Shown piece after piece: positions 25,831 to 34,937 of a stretch of 64,000 nt of DNA (positions are counted from its first letter, which is position 1; each line of letters starts with the position of its first letter). The notes under the pieces were generated by a model that had not been told where the DNA came from, ran no database searches, and was given only the letters and a program-made list of their open reading frames with translations. Source of the stretch: JAKVBK01 sp022447275 (GTDB taxonomy: Bacteria > Pseudomonadota > Alphaproteobacteria > Rhodobacterales > Rhodobacteraceae); contig CP138932.1 in NCBI GenBank assembly GCA_047125605.1, positions 2,170,001 to 2,234,000 on the forward strand. The letters are read 5' to 3'. Made by a program: the position numbers and the translations under genes.

Positions 25831-26466
25831 TCAGCCAATCTTGTAGACATACCCGCCCGCTGCCGCCGCATCCTCTGCGTCATGGGTCACCAGAACCACG
25901 GGCAGCCCCCGCGCCTGCGCTCTGGCAAAAACCAAACTGCGGACCTGCGCCCGCAGCTCTGCATCGAGGCGCGAGAACGGCTCATCGAGCAACAGTGCGC
26001 GCGGCTCGGAAAGCAGCATGCGCATCAGCGCCACCCGGGCCTTTTGCCCACCAGACAGCGTTGCGGGATCCCTTTGGGAGAACCCGGCAAGCCCGATCTC
26101 GTCCAGCGCGTCTTCTATGCGCGCCTGCCGGGTGGCCCGCCCCTGCACTGATGCGCTGAGCCCAAAGGCCAGATTTTCCCCCACGCTGAGATGCGGAAAC
26201 AACAGATCGTCCTGAAACAGAATGCCAACCCGACGCTGCTCGGGCGGCAGGGGGGACAGATCCATGCCATCCAGCAAAACCCGCCCGGCTGTGCGAAAGA
26301 CAGGGGACAGTGTGCCGGTGATCACCGACAGAAGCGTCGATTTACCCGCACCAGAGGGCCCCATCACCGTCAGGATGTCTCCCGGCGCAACCCTGTGATC
26401 AATGTCAAACATGATCTGCCCATCGCGCGCGACGCTTAGGTTCTCCAGAACAAGGCCATCAGCCAT
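25831..26466 (-). CDS. ynjD: ABC transporter ATPase, YnjD-like
   Basis: 211 residues from MADGLVLENLSV; AGAGG upstream favours 26466 over longer forms. Walker A GPSGAGKST, Q-loop ILFQDDLLFPH, signature LSGGQKARVAL, Walker B ALLLDEPFSRLD, switch VTHD. The compact size and the sequence around the Q-loop resemble YnjD/ThiQ. Its start overlaps the end of the permease gene by eight bases. Last gene of the ynjFBCD-like operon. Confidence 0.85.
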   Translation of the reverse strand: MADGLVLENLSVARDGQIMFDIDHRVAPGDILTVMGPSGAGKSTLLSVITGTLSPVFRTAGRVLLDGMDLSPLPPEQRRVGILFQDDLLFPHLSVGENLAFGLSASVQGRATRQARIEDALDEIGLAGFSQRDPATLSGGQKARVALMRMLLSEPRALLLDEPFSRLDAELRAQVRSLVFARAQARGLPVVLVTHDAEDAAAAGGYVYKIG

Positions 26467-28255
26467 CAAGAACACCTCTTCGATTGCGCCAGACAAAAGC
26501 CGGCAGGGCCAAGGCAAGAGCAAAGGGCAACAGGGCGGCAACAGTCTGTGCCAAGGCAAAAACGCCGATGGCCCGCCTGTCGCCGCCTGCCGATAGGGCC
26601 ACGGCTTCGGTTGTCAGCGTCTGTATCCGCCCGCCCCCCACAAGCAATGTGGGCAGATACTGCCCGACCGAAACAGCAAACCCCACGGCAAAAGCCGTCA
26701 GGATCGGCGCCAGCAACATGGGCATACGCAGGCGCCACATCACCCGGCCGGGCGTCGCCCCGAGGGCCGCCCCAATGGTGGCCAGCCGTGTATCCCACGC
26801 GCGCCAGGGATCCCCAAGGGACAGAAACACATAGGGCAGCACAAATACCAGATGGGCCGCGATGACGGGGCCACGCCCTGTTTGGGCACCAGCGGCCAGA
26901 AACAGCGTCTGCAGTCCGGGCAGAAAAGCAATCTGAGGCACCATCAAAGGCAGGTAGAGGATCAGCGTGCCGCCCTGCCCCATCCGCTTGCCAGACCTGT
27001 GCTCTGCCTCAAGACAAGCCATGACAAGCAGCAGTGCCAAACCGGCAGAGATACCAGCCAAAAGGATGGTTTCTGCCGCCGCATCCCACAGCCCGGGGCC
27101 GTGTTGGGCCCAACTGCGCCAGCTCAGCCCGCGCGGCCATGCATCCGGAAATGCCCAGAACCCCGCGACAGACCACACCGCCAAACCCGCCAAGCCGACA
27201 AGCACAGCGCAGGCCACCAGCACGCCTGCCCCTGCCCCTACAGCGCGCTGCAGGCCCTGCAGGCGCCCGCGCCCACCGGCCACCAATACGCGGCGGCCGA
27301 GCGCGGCCACGAGGCGCTCGGCAAGCCGCCAGCCCAAAAGGCCCACCCCCACCAAGCCCAGTTGCAGCATGGCCGCAGCAGAGGCCTGCCCGCGCAGCGT
27401 CAGGTCCGGATCGCTCATCCACTTGGTGATCTGCACGGCAAGGGTCGGCGGCGTCGATGGCCCAAGGATCAGCGCCACATCCACCACGGACATCGCATAG
27501 GCCAGCACCACGTAAACCGGCAGTCGGATTTGCGCATAGACCCGCGGAAAGACACAGCGCATCCAGCCCGAAACGCGCCCATATCCCAAGGCCCGCGCCA
27601 CTGCCATCGCGCGCGTGCCGTCGGATTGGCCCAGTGCAGCCAGGGTCATCAGCAGCAGGAAGGGCACCTCCTTGATGATCAACCCAGCCACCATGGCCAA
27701 CCCCATCGGATCCTGCACGATCAGCACATCGGGCGGTTTATCCCAGCCACTGGGCCAAGGTGAGATCAGGCGCGCAATCCAGCCCGACGGCGCAATCAGG
27801 AACGCCAGCCCAAAGGCCGCTGCCGCATGGGGCACGGATAAAAGAGGCGACAGCAGCCGCTGCAGCAAAACGAAGGCGCGCGTGCCATGCCACCCGGCAA
27901 CAATCAGCGCCACGAGACCCAGTGCGCAGGCGGTCGAAAGCAGCCCGGTTGTCAAGCTGAGCCAAACAGCATGGCTGAGGCCGGGCCATCCCATAAGGTC
28001 AGCAAAGGCCCCGAGCCCCGGCTCAACAAGCCCCGCCGCTGGAAGCCAGCCAAATGCAGGCGCAAGGGTGCCCGCCAGACCGGCAGCCACCGGCAGCAGA
28101 AGCGCCAGAACCGTCAGCGTTGGCACAAAGCGCAACGCCCCCATGCGGACAGGCGAACGCCGCCCCCGGGAAGGGGCGGCGCCTGTCTGTGTCGGGGCCT
28201 GTATCAGACCCGTTTCCGGGCCCGGCATAGGGGGGTGCGGGCCGCGTTCTGTCAC
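26459..28255 (-). CDS. ynjC: ABC transporter permease, two fused half-permeases (YnjC-like)
   Basis: 598 residues from a GTG one base after the ynjB stop. About twelve membrane segments in two blocks, each with its own binding-protein-dependent permease loop (RALGYGRVSGWMRCVFPRVYA in the first, AALGATPGRVMWRLRMPML in the second). The two halves are joined by a linker rich in Arg and Gly. This internally duplicated permease is characteristic of YnjC and of the iron/thiamine FbpB/ThiP group. The substrate is unknown. The N-terminal 38 residues before the first helix are low complexity. Confidence 0.85.
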   Translation of the reverse strand: MTERGPHPPMPGPETGLIQAPTQTGAAPSRGRRSPVRMGALRFVPTLTVLALLLPVAAGLAGTLAPAFGWLPAAGLVEPGLGAFADLMGWPGLSHAVWLSLTTGLLSTACALGLVALIVAGWHGTRAFVLLQRLLSPLLSVPHAAAAFGLAFLIAPSGWIARLISPWPSGWDKPPDVLIVQDPMGLAMVAGLIIKEVPFLLLMTLAALGQSDGTRAMAVARALGYGRVSGWMRCVFPRVYAQIRLPVYVVLAYAMSVVDVALILGPSTPPTLAVQITKWMSDPDLTLRGQASAAAMLQLGLVGVGLLGWRLAERLVAALGRRVLVAGGRGRLQGLQRAVGAGAGVLVACAVLVGLAGLAVWSVAGFWAFPDAWPRGLSWRSWAQHGPGLWDAAAETILLAGISAGLALLLVMACLEAEHRSGKRMGQGGTLILYLPLMVPQIAFLPGLQTLFLAAGAQTGRGPVIAAHLVFVLPYVFLSLGDPWRAWDTRLATIGAALGATPGRVMWRLRMPMLLAPILTAFAVGFAVSVGQYLPTLLVGGGRIQTLTTEAVALSAGGDRRAIGVFALAQTVAALLPFALALALPAFVWRNRRGVLDG

Positions 28256-28256
28256 A

Positions 28257-29474
28257 TCACTCGGCGACGCCGTAGCGCGCAGCCCAATCCTCTGCGATGC
28301 GGGTCATCCAGCTGGGATGCGGCTCCGGCAACACCGTGCCAAGCTCCGCAGGCGTCAGGGTGGCCACGCCAAGATCGAGCCCATCGAAAAGCGCGCGATC
28401 ATCAGCGTCAAGCTTGGCCATGGACAGCACTGTCCCGTAGCCCAGCACCGATGGATCCTGCGCCCGGGCCTGCGCTTCTGGCGAAAGCAGGAAATTGGCG
28501 ACAACCATCGCGCCGGCCTGCGCATTGGCATTGTAGGGGATCGCCACGAAGCTCGCATTGCCCAGCGTGCCCTTATCAAGCACGAAAGTCCGAACGGTTT
28601 CAGGCAGTTGGAAATTCGCAATGGCTGTCGAGGCTTCGCCTGGGGAGAAGCTGATCGCCAGGTCAATCTCGTCATCCGCCATCAACTGCAACTGCCGGGG
28701 CCCGGCGGCCGGGTAGGCCCGACCTTGGCGCCACAGGTGCGGGGTCAGCTCCTCGAGGAAGGCCCAAAGCGGCGCTGTCACCGCGTCATAGTTGTCGCCC
28801 GCCGCTTCAGACAGGACGGCCTGATCGTCGGTCAGATCAATCAGAGCCTGCTTCAGGAAGGTGGTGCCCAGAAAGTCGGGGGGCTGCGGATAGGTGAAGC
28901 GTCCCGGGTTTGCCTGTGCCCATTCCAGGATCGCGCCCATCGATGCCAGCGGCGCGGCAATATCGGCGGTGTCATACATGAAGACCACCTGCGCCATGGC
29001 CCAGGGGCTTTCATAGCCCTCCACCGGCACGGTGAAATCCGTTTGAACCGTCTTGCCCTCGAAATCCACGACCGACCAGTTCGGCAGGCTTTCGGCAAAG
29101 GGGCCAAACAGCAGTTCCGCCTCTTTCATGGCGGCAAAATTGGCGCCGTTGATCCAGATCATGTCAATGGCGCCACCACTGTCTTGACCGGCCTGCTTTT
29201 CGGCGATCACACGGCTCACAGCATCGGCCGTGTCCGACAGTTTCACATGTTCCAGCGTCACCCCGTAGGTGTCTGCCACACGCGCGCCAACCCAGGCGAT
29301 GAAATCATTTGTGGTGGTCGAACCGCCCCAAGCATTCCAATAGACAGTCTGGCCGCGCGCAGCCTCCGTTACGGCGTCCCAGTTGGCGGGATCCGGTGCG
29401 TCAGCAGCAACGCTGGGCGACGCGGCCAATGCACCGGCGAGAAGGCTGGCTGCGGCGATAGGTGTAGATCTCAT
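28257..29474 (-). CDS. ynjB: ABC transporter substrate-binding protein, YnjB-like
   Basis: 405 residues. Signal peptide to about residue 24 (AASLLAGALAASPSVAADA), then a periplasmic binding fold with YWNAWGGSTTTNDFIAW, IDMIWINGANFAAM, VPVEGYESPWAMAQVVF and FLSPEAQAR-like FLLSPEAQAR. It has the sequence style of YnjB and relatives in the iron/thiamine/spermidine group. The start overlaps the ynjF-like gene by four bases. The ligand is unknown. Confidence 0.85.
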   Translation of the reverse strand: MRSTPIAAASLLAGALAASPSVAADAPDPANWDAVTEAARGQTVYWNAWGGSTTTNDFIAWVGARVADTYGVTLEHVKLSDTADAVSRVIAEKQAGQDSGGAIDMIWINGANFAAMKEAELLFGPFAESLPNWSVVDFEGKTVQTDFTVPVEGYESPWAMAQVVFMYDTADIAAPLASMGAILEWAQANPGRFTYPQPPDFLGTTFLKQALIDLTDDQAVLSEAAGDNYDAVTAPLWAFLEELTPHLWRQGRAYPAAGPRQLQLMADDEIDLAISFSPGEASTAIANFQLPETVRTFVLDKGTLGNASFVAIPYNANAQAGAMVVANFLLSPEAQARAQDPSVLGYGTVLSMAKLDADDRALFDGLDLGVATLTPAELGTVLPEPHPSWMTRIAEDWAARYGVAE

Positions 29475-30121
29475 GAAGGTGTCCTTGGCTCTTGAGGATG
29501 CGTTTGGTTAAGGGATGCGCTGAAAACCTCGCGGGCCAGCATAAGACGCGAAAAAGCGGTGATGAAGCAGAGGCTTGCGAATATCCATGCCAAGGGGGCA
29601 AACCACCCGGGCAAGAGGCACAGCAGCACGAAGAATGCGATTGTTTCGGTGCCTTCCATCAGCCCCCCGGTGAAATAGAGAGATTTCACTCCGCGCGCAT
29701 CGCTCTGCATGTCATGCTTTTCGGCCAAGATCGCGTAGCCCAGAAACGACGTGCCATTCACGTAGAAACTGACCAAGAGAAAGCCTCCGGCCAGCCCGTT
29801 GCTTGCGGGGTCCATCACGATGAAGGCAAAGGGGATCGCCCCGTAGAACACAAAATCACAGAAGATATCGAGGTAGCCGCCGAAATCCGTACCGTGGGTG
29901 GCCCGCGCCACGGCGCCATCAAGCCCATCCGCAAAGCGCGAGGCCAGCAGCGGCCATAGGGCAAGGCCAGCCGCCCCAAAGGCGATCAGAACAGCGGCCA
30001 AAAGACCGAAGCCCAGCCCCGTGACCGTCACGGCATTGGCCGTCACGCCCGCATTGGCCAGACCGCGTCCAAGGCGGTTCAATGGGGGGTCAATCAGGCG
30101 GCGTGCAGCAGCGTCGAGCAT
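29471..30121 (-). CDS. ynjF: CDP-alcohol phosphatidyltransferase family protein, YnjF-like
   Basis: 216 residues. The CDP-alcohol phosphotransferase signature DGLDGAVAR with later Gly and two Asp (GTDFGGYLDIFCD) is complete at about residues 65-89. It is surrounded by five or six membrane helices. Enzymes of this family swap CMP for an alcohol to make phospholipids. The alcohol used by YnjF-type members is not known. It heads the operon with the ynjB/C/D-like ABC genes, as ynjF neighbours ynjBCD in E. coli. Confidence 0.82.
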   Translation of the reverse strand: MLDAAARRLIDPPLNRLGRGLANAGVTANAVTVTGLGFGLLAAVLIAFGAAGLALWPLLASRFADGLDGAVARATHGTDFGGYLDIFCDFVFYGAIPFAFIVMDPASNGLAGGFLLVSFYVNGTSFLGYAILAEKHDMQSDARGVKSLYFTGGLMEGTETIAFFVLLCLLPGWFAPLAWIFASLCFITAFSRLMLAREVFSASLNQTHPQEPRTPS

Positions 30122-30209
30122 GGGTCAACCTCGCGGTACAGACCGTTTTCTTCGCCCGTCCTTCGCATGATTGCAATGTAGGGAACGGATTTGTGAAAAC
30201 TTGCCGAGC

Positions 30210-30815
30210 TTAATCCTGATCTGTCTCGCCTGCGCCCGCGCCACGTTTGCGCGAGGCCTCCGTCGCGGGGGCGTAGGTCTTGGCCGCAAAGGCATTGAGC
30301 CCAGCGATCACGGCATCCGGCACATTGGCACGGCTGTGCGGGGCCAACCCTTCCGGCAGTTCCCCCAGAGCCTGTGCGATCACACAGGCGCCGCGGGCCG
30401 GCGCCGCAGGGCCATCTTGTGCGATGCGGCCATCAGCGAGGCAGGTGAATTTTGCGGCGCCAAAGGTCACCGAGAACGCGCGCCTCTGATCCTTTGCCGC
30501 GCGCAGAACATAAGGCACCAGCAAGAGCGGCGAGAGGCACTCAGGCAGGCTGCGGGGGCCATCTTGGCACAGGCTCGCGGCCCGATCTGACAGGGCAACG
30601 CCGATCAGGATGGGATCCTCCGCCGGGTCACATCCCAGTGCGGCCAGAAAGGCCTCTGGCCCGGGCAAACCAAATCGGGCCAGGGATCGGACGGCATCCG
30701 CCGCGTCCTCCGCCAGCCCCCACGAATGCCCACTGCCACGCGCCGCCTTCCCAGCCAGACTGGCCACTTCGCCCAAAGCAAGGTCTGTTTGGGCAGGGGA
30801 CGGCGCCCCGGTCAT
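30210..30815 (-). CDS. Uncharacterised protein, DUF3726-like
   Basis: 201 residues, soluble, acidic to neutral. The start GEVASLAGKAARGSGHSWGL followed by AEDAADAVRSLARFGLPGPE matches my memory of the DUF3726 family; this was not searched. The C-terminal 30 residues are a disordered Arg/Glu/Asp tail (RKRGAGAGETDQD). It overlaps the 566-residue gene by four bases and closes a three-gene operon with a dipeptidase homologue. The function is unknown. Confidence 0.6.
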   Translation of the reverse strand: MTGAPSPAQTDLALGEVASLAGKAARGSGHSWGLAEDAADAVRSLARFGLPGPEAFLAALGCDPAEDPILIGVALSDRAASLCQDGPRSLPECLSPLLLVPYVLRAAKDQRRAFSVTFGAAKFTCLADGRIAQDGPAAPARGACVIAQALGELPEGLAPHSRANVPDAVIAGLNAFAAKTYAPATEASRKRGAGAGETDQD

Positions 30816-32512
30816 GACGGAGCCACCGGTTCGGAGAGGGCCCAGCGGTCCCGTCCGGCGGTCTGCAGATCGGGCGGGAGCGGCGCACCGGCAAACATAG
30901 TGATCCTGACCCAGCGATCAGAACGCGGATCAAAGCGGGTTGCGCCAAAACAGGCCAGCTTTGTGCGCAGCATGTCGATGGGCAGAAGGGTGTCGGCCAC
31001 CGTATTGTCACGGATCTCGCCAAACGGCATGGCTGCCAACCGCTGGACCCGTCTGACGCTGCCGCGTTCCTGCGGATGGTCAGACAGGAAATCCGCCACG
31101 CTCATCCCATCGGCACAGCGAGCCAAGGCAGCATGAAGGCGGGCCACGTCGCGCCCGGGCGCGAGGGGCTGTTCCCAAGGCTCAAGCGGTTCCTCGGCCC
31201 GTTCCCCAAGACGGGGTTCCAGCTTTTCCTCAGAAACATACCAGATGCGGGCCTGCGCGGCGGGCCGGTCCCAATCCACGTCCAACGCCCAGTCATAGCG
31301 GGCTGCGATCATGCTGCGCAGACGGCCCACCGTCATGGAGCCATCAATCACAAACAGACCGGCATCCGGCACGGCCAAATGATCGGCCAGATCGTCCACG
31401 AGGCGGCCATGGGGCTCCAGCATAAGGGACAGGGTCAGTTCCGCCCCTTCGAGGCTGAGTTCTGCCAACGCCCAGCGGGCGAGCCTGTCCCACGGATAGA
31501 CCCCCCGCAAACCGCCGCGCTGCAGATGGGCGTTCAAGCGCGCCATATCCGCACGGCACTGGACAACGCGCGGCTGTTGAAACGGGTGCTCGGTGCGCCA
31601 GCCTTCTGCGAGGCTACGGGCCCGCGCAGCTGCCAGATGAAAGGCCTCTGCTGCGCCCGGCGTTGCCAGCGGCAGCGCCCGCACGCGCGCGATCGCGGTC
31701 TCACGCGCCGTGATCCACGCATTCAGGAGATCAGGGTGATTGATAAGATAGGGCGCCATGCCCAGCCCCGTGGAATTTCCGATGCCCAGTTGTCGTGCGA
31801 TCTCCGGTGACAGGGCCACCGCCCGCGCCCCGCCACGCGCCCGGGCGAGGTGTTCTACCAGCAAGGTCACAAACCACCGGATCAGATAGACATTGAGCAT
31901 CTCAACCTGAAACGGCGCGTGGCATTCCGGGCGCGAGGCGATCACCGCACGGTCAGCAGCGCCAAACTTGGCCGAACCGTAAACCGCCGTGGTACGCATC
32001 AGGTACCCGGTTTCCAAGACCCGCGCGGCGTCCGGCTGTTGGCCTGCAGCAAGGCTGTCGACCACATGCTCAAACACCCGTACGGACCGGTTGGCCCGGG
32101 ACAGTACCAACTCCGATTGCGCCACGCGCCCGGCCTCTTGTACCGGCACATTCTCCCGCAACCGGGCAATATCCTCGGCCGTGGCGACCCCGTCATGGAG
32201 CGCAAAAGTGGCATCCCATGCTGTTGCAATCACCCGATCCGAGCGTTTCTCCGCAGGCAGATCATGGGCGAAAGCCACCAGCGAATAGCTGCGTTCCGGC
32301 CCGTGCGCAGCCAGCACCGCATGGCCCACCCCGGATGGATCAATCTGCCAGTCAGCGACGTCAAAACGCCAGTTCTCATCATAGAGCCGCCGCAGCAGCA
32401 CACGCATGAACGACAAACGTGTTGCATGGGACGCGCCCAGTCGCTCCAGACGCATGACCTCGCGCGGATCGCGCAACTTCAGCCGCGAGGAGGGCACAGT
32501 GGTATGTTTCAC
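30812..32512 (-). CDS. Large conserved-looking protein of unknown function
   Basis: 566 residues, no signal peptide or membrane helix, rich in Arg and Ala. N-terminal LRDPREVMRLERLGASHATR and internal RANRSVRVFEHVVDSLAAGQ are the most distinctive stretches. WPRV-like catalytic motifs were not found and I cannot assign a fold. It is coupled by four-base overlaps to the dipeptidase homologue upstream and the DUF3726-like gene downstream, so the three products probably share a pathway. I have a memory, not checked, that similar genes neighbour dimethylglycine/sarcosine catabolism genes in other proteobacteria. Confidence 0.7.
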   Translation of the reverse strand: MKHTTVPSSRLKLRDPREVMRLERLGASHATRLSFMRVLLRRLYDENWRFDVADWQIDPSGVGHAVLAAHGPERSYSLVAFAHDLPAEKRSDRVIATAWDATFALHDGVATAEDIARLRENVPVQEAGRVAQSELVLSRANRSVRVFEHVVDSLAAGQQPDAARVLETGYLMRTTAVYGSAKFGAADRAVIASRPECHAPFQVEMLNVYLIRWFVTLLVEHLARARGGARAVALSPEIARQLGIGNSTGLGMAPYLINHPDLLNAWITARETAIARVRALPLATPGAAEAFHLAAARARSLAEGWRTEHPFQQPRVVQCRADMARLNAHLQRGGLRGVYPWDRLARWALAELSLEGAELTLSLMLEPHGRLVDDLADHLAVPDAGLFVIDGSMTVGRLRSMIAARYDWALDVDWDRPAAQARIWYVSEEKLEPRLGERAEEPLEPWEQPLAPGRDVARLHAALARCADGMSVADFLSDHPQERGSVRRVQRLAAMPFGEIRDNTVADTLLPIDMLRTKLACFGATRFDPRSDRWVRITMFAGAPLPPDLQTAGRDRWALSEPVAPS

Positions 32513-33498
32513 GCGGCACTCCTTTCCGGTCCGAAATTGGCATCGTAAAAGCGCAGCCAGTTCTCACCCATGATGCCGGCCACTTCGTCCGCGCTGAGGC
32601 CAGTGGCCCGCAAGCCCGCCTCGACCGTGCCGAAATCGCGGTTATCTTTGAACCAAACCGGCTGCGGCGGAAACCCGGGCGCAGAGGCGGATCCCTCGCC
32701 GTAATCGATCTCGCGCGACCAGCGGCCCACCCGCATCCATTCCACCACACTGTCGGGCTGATCCTGGCACAAATCCGTGCCAATCCCGACCTTGTCAGCG
32801 CCCATCACCTCAGCCGTGCGAGCGGCCATCTCGCAGAAGTCAGACAAGGTGCAGTCGGTGCCCCCCTTCAGGTGATGGGGATACAGCGACAGGCCGAGCA
32901 TGCCACCGCTCTCGGCCAGCGCCTTCAGAACGGTGTCTGATTTATTGCGCCGGGCCGGGTGCCAAAGCGCAGGGTTTGCATGGGTAATGGCAATCGGACG
33001 GCGTGAGTGCTCGATTGCCTGCAGGGTCGAGCGTTCGGCGGAATGGCTCATGTCGACGACAAGGCCCACCCGGTTCATCTCGGCGATGACTTGCTTGCCC
33101 ATGCGGGTCAGGCCGGGATCCTCAGCTTCGTAGCATCCCGTCGCCAGCAAGGACTGGTTGTTATAGGTCAACTGCATGAACCGAGCGCCCAGCGTGTGGC
33201 AGACCTCGACCAAACCGATATCGGCGGCGATGGGTTCTGGCGTTTGGTAGCCGAAAAAGATGGCCGTGCGCTGCTCACGCCGGGCGCGGCGCACATCATC
33301 GCCCGTGCGGCCTTGAAAGATCAGATCGGGATAGGCTTCGAAACGGCGGTTCCAGGCTACAACCTGTTGCACCATCTCGGCAAAATTCTCGTGGTAGGCG
33401 ATGGTGACATGCACCGCATCGACTGCGCCCTCGCGCATCTGACGAAAAATCTTTTCAGACCAATTCGCGTATTGCAGGCAGTCTATACGATGGGACAC
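32509..33498 (-). CDS. Membrane-dipeptidase (M19) family protein with missing metal ligands
   Basis: 329 residues from a GTG at 33498 with GGGGAGG six bases upstream; the longer open frame to 33702 reads as non-coding. Family features: AVHVTIAYHENFAEMV, GARFMQLTYNNQSLLATG, VGLVVDMSHSAERSTL, ITHANP, VGIGTDLCQD and the C-terminal GENWLRFYD. The two downstream histidines (DMSH, THANP) are kept. The N-terminal HxD of the zinc site is replaced by RID in SHRIDCLQYANWS, and the bridging Glu region is FFGYQTPEP. It is therefore either a divergent hydrolase or a non-peptidase. Gene one of a tight three-gene operon. Confidence 0.75.
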   Translation of the reverse strand: MSHRIDCLQYANWSEKIFRQMREGAVDAVHVTIAYHENFAEMVQQVVAWNRRFEAYPDLIFQGRTGDDVRRARREQRTAIFFGYQTPEPIAADIGLVEVCHTLGARFMQLTYNNQSLLATGCYEAEDPGLTRMGKQVIAEMNRVGLVVDMSHSAERSTLQAIEHSRRPIAITHANPALWHPARRNKSDTVLKALAESGGMLGLSLYPHHLKGGTDCTLSDFCEMAARTAEVMGADKVGIGTDLCQDQPDSVVEWMRVGRWSREIDYGEGSASAPGFPPQPVWFKDNRDFGTVEAGLRATGLSADEVAGIMGENWLRFYDANFGPERSAA

Positions 33499-33731
33499 GC
33501 GTGCCCTCCCCAACAGGATCACCGCGCAACACTGACCGCTTCGCAGATACGGATCAAGGAAGAATAACCATATCGCGGCGGCGGTAAGGTCGCGGAGGGG
33601 GCGCGTTTGCGGCAAGCGATGCCGCTTTGCAGTGTCGGGCAGCGTACAAAGGCAAGCTTGGCACGTCGCCAATTCAGGCTGGGGTAAGGTGAGTCTGCGC
33701 AACCCTTCACTGAGGGCCGTCGCAGAACAAG

Positions 33732-33757
33732 CCCGCGCCGCATTTCAGCGGCGCGGG
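33732..33757 (-). terminator. Terminator hairpin after the DUF333-type lipoprotein gene
   Basis: CCCGCGCCGC / GCGGCGCGGG, 10-bp stem with loop ATTTCA, beginning nine bases beyond the stop on the minus strand; followed there by CTTGTTCT. Confidence 0.6.
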
Positions 33758-33766
33758 ACTTGGGGC

Positions 33767-34003
33767 TTAACCGTTTTGCTCGCGGTAATATTCCCAGGCA
33801 TCTATTTCCGTGCCATCGGCCAACTTGCAGACACCGTATTCACCTTCGTCGCCTTTGCGGATCTCGTACTCGCCGCCGCTTTCGATGCAGAAAACAGCAG
33901 CAGGGTTCGCAATGCCCACGGCTTCGGTTTCTTCTTCCTGACATGCCGACAGCGCCAAGCCCGCCGCAGCCAAGCCAGCCAATGTGATAAGGGGCGTTTT
34001 CAT
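33767..34003 (-). CDS. Small DUF333-type lipoprotein
   Basis: 78 residues. Lipoprotein signal peptide with lipobox LSAC at residues 18-21 (MKTPLITLAGLAAAGLALSA then Cys). The short mature part has NPAAVFCIESGGEYEIRK and GEYGVCKLADGTEIDAWEY, the DUF333 pattern with two Cys. It will be acylated by Lgt and probably faces the periplasm. GGAG lies nine bases upstream. The role is unknown. It follows the LprI/MliC gene in the same direction, 56 bases apart. Confidence 0.8.
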   Translation of the reverse strand: MKTPLITLAGLAAAGLALSACQEEETEAVGIANPAAVFCIESGGEYEIRKGDEGEYGVCKLADGTEIDAWEYYREQNG

Positions 34004-34058
34004 TGTGGTTTCTCCATTATGGTATTGCTTTGATACCTGCTGTCGCCCCCGCCCAGCC

Positions 34059-34706
34059 TCAGCCTTCGGCGGCAAGCTCGCAGGTATATTCTTCACCCTC
34101 TCCACCCGGGTCACGGTAGGTGGCTTCATCGCCCTTGGTCCAGATATAGCGGCCAAAGCTGCCATCATATCTGGCGCCAGACGCGGTGCGCGCGAGGTAT
34201 CCAACATCTACACTGTCGCCGCGCTCGAACCGAACCGAGGGCAGATCCGTGTCAAAGAACATCGTAGTCACTTGGTTGGCCGGATCCCCATCACAGACCC
34301 AAGTGACCGTGTTAACCGGCTCCTCCAGCATCCATGTGGCAACCAATTCTGCGTCCCGCATCCGGTAGCTGGCCTCAACACATTCGCGCAGGTCTTGGGC
34401 CTTCCAGCAGTCATCACGCCCCTTGATCCAGCCACGCTGATAGGCGCGAAGTTCCGCAACAGACTGCCCGCCTGCCGCTTCGCCTTCCTTGGCCGCGGCC
34501 AGCGCTTGGGCAAAGTGATCTGCCAGTTCCCGGTCCAGCTTGGCCAGTTCCACATCATTGCACACCAGTGTCTCTGCTGAGCTTGCCGCGCGTGCGCAGT
34601 CAAAAGAAGGGCTTTGGTCCGCAAACGCTGAGGATGCGATCAGCAACAAAACGCCGGAAAAAGCGACAGGCAAAGCACGAACAATGGCGCGATCGGCTAG
34701 AGGCAT
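34059..34706 (-). CDS. Periplasmic lysozyme-inhibitor-like protein (LprI domain plus MliC domain)
   Basis: 215 residues. Signal peptide to about residue 29. Residues 35-110 carry the LprI/DUF1311 pattern: FDCARAASSAETLVCNDVEL, LAKLDRELADHFAQAL, AYQRGWIKGRDDC and CVEASYRMRDAEL, four spaced Cys. Residues 125-213 look like MliC: VTWVCDGDPANQVTTMFFD, SGARYDGSFGRYIWTKGDEA, EYTCELA, with its Cys pair. Both domains occur separately in lysozyme inhibitors, so the protein may guard the cell wall against C-type lysozyme, or serve the envelope otherwise. Confidence 0.8.
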   Translation of the reverse strand: MPLADRAIVRALPVAFSGVLLLIASSAFADQSPSFDCARAASSAETLVCNDVELAKLDRELADHFAQALAAAKEGEAAGGQSVAELRAYQRGWIKGRDDCWKAQDLRECVEASYRMRDAELVATWMLEEPVNTVTWVCDGDPANQVTTMFFDTDLPSVRFERGDSVDVGYLARTASGARYDGSFGRYIWTKGDEATYRDPGGEGEEYTCELAAEG

Positions 34707-34937
34707 GCGGCATCTCCCTATGTTTGGCGCATGCTGAAAATTTGGGCAAATATCGCGCCCTTTTCAAGCCCCTTCATTGCGCAGCGTATAGAAACATATC
34801 CGAAAGATGAGGTTAAAGAGGCATCTTGAAATCGCATTCTAGAAGTGTTCGGGACAACACCTGAGCAAAAAGCTTTTCTGATGGCATCTCATTGGCTTAT
34901 GGTTCCACCAGAACATAACATAATGGGAGGTTTTTCC

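Noticed and set aside
27615..29495. 626-codon plus-strand frame opposite ynjC and ynjB
   Set aside because: It is an antisense shadow: no ribosome site, no motif, and both minus-strand genes have full catalytic or transport signatures.
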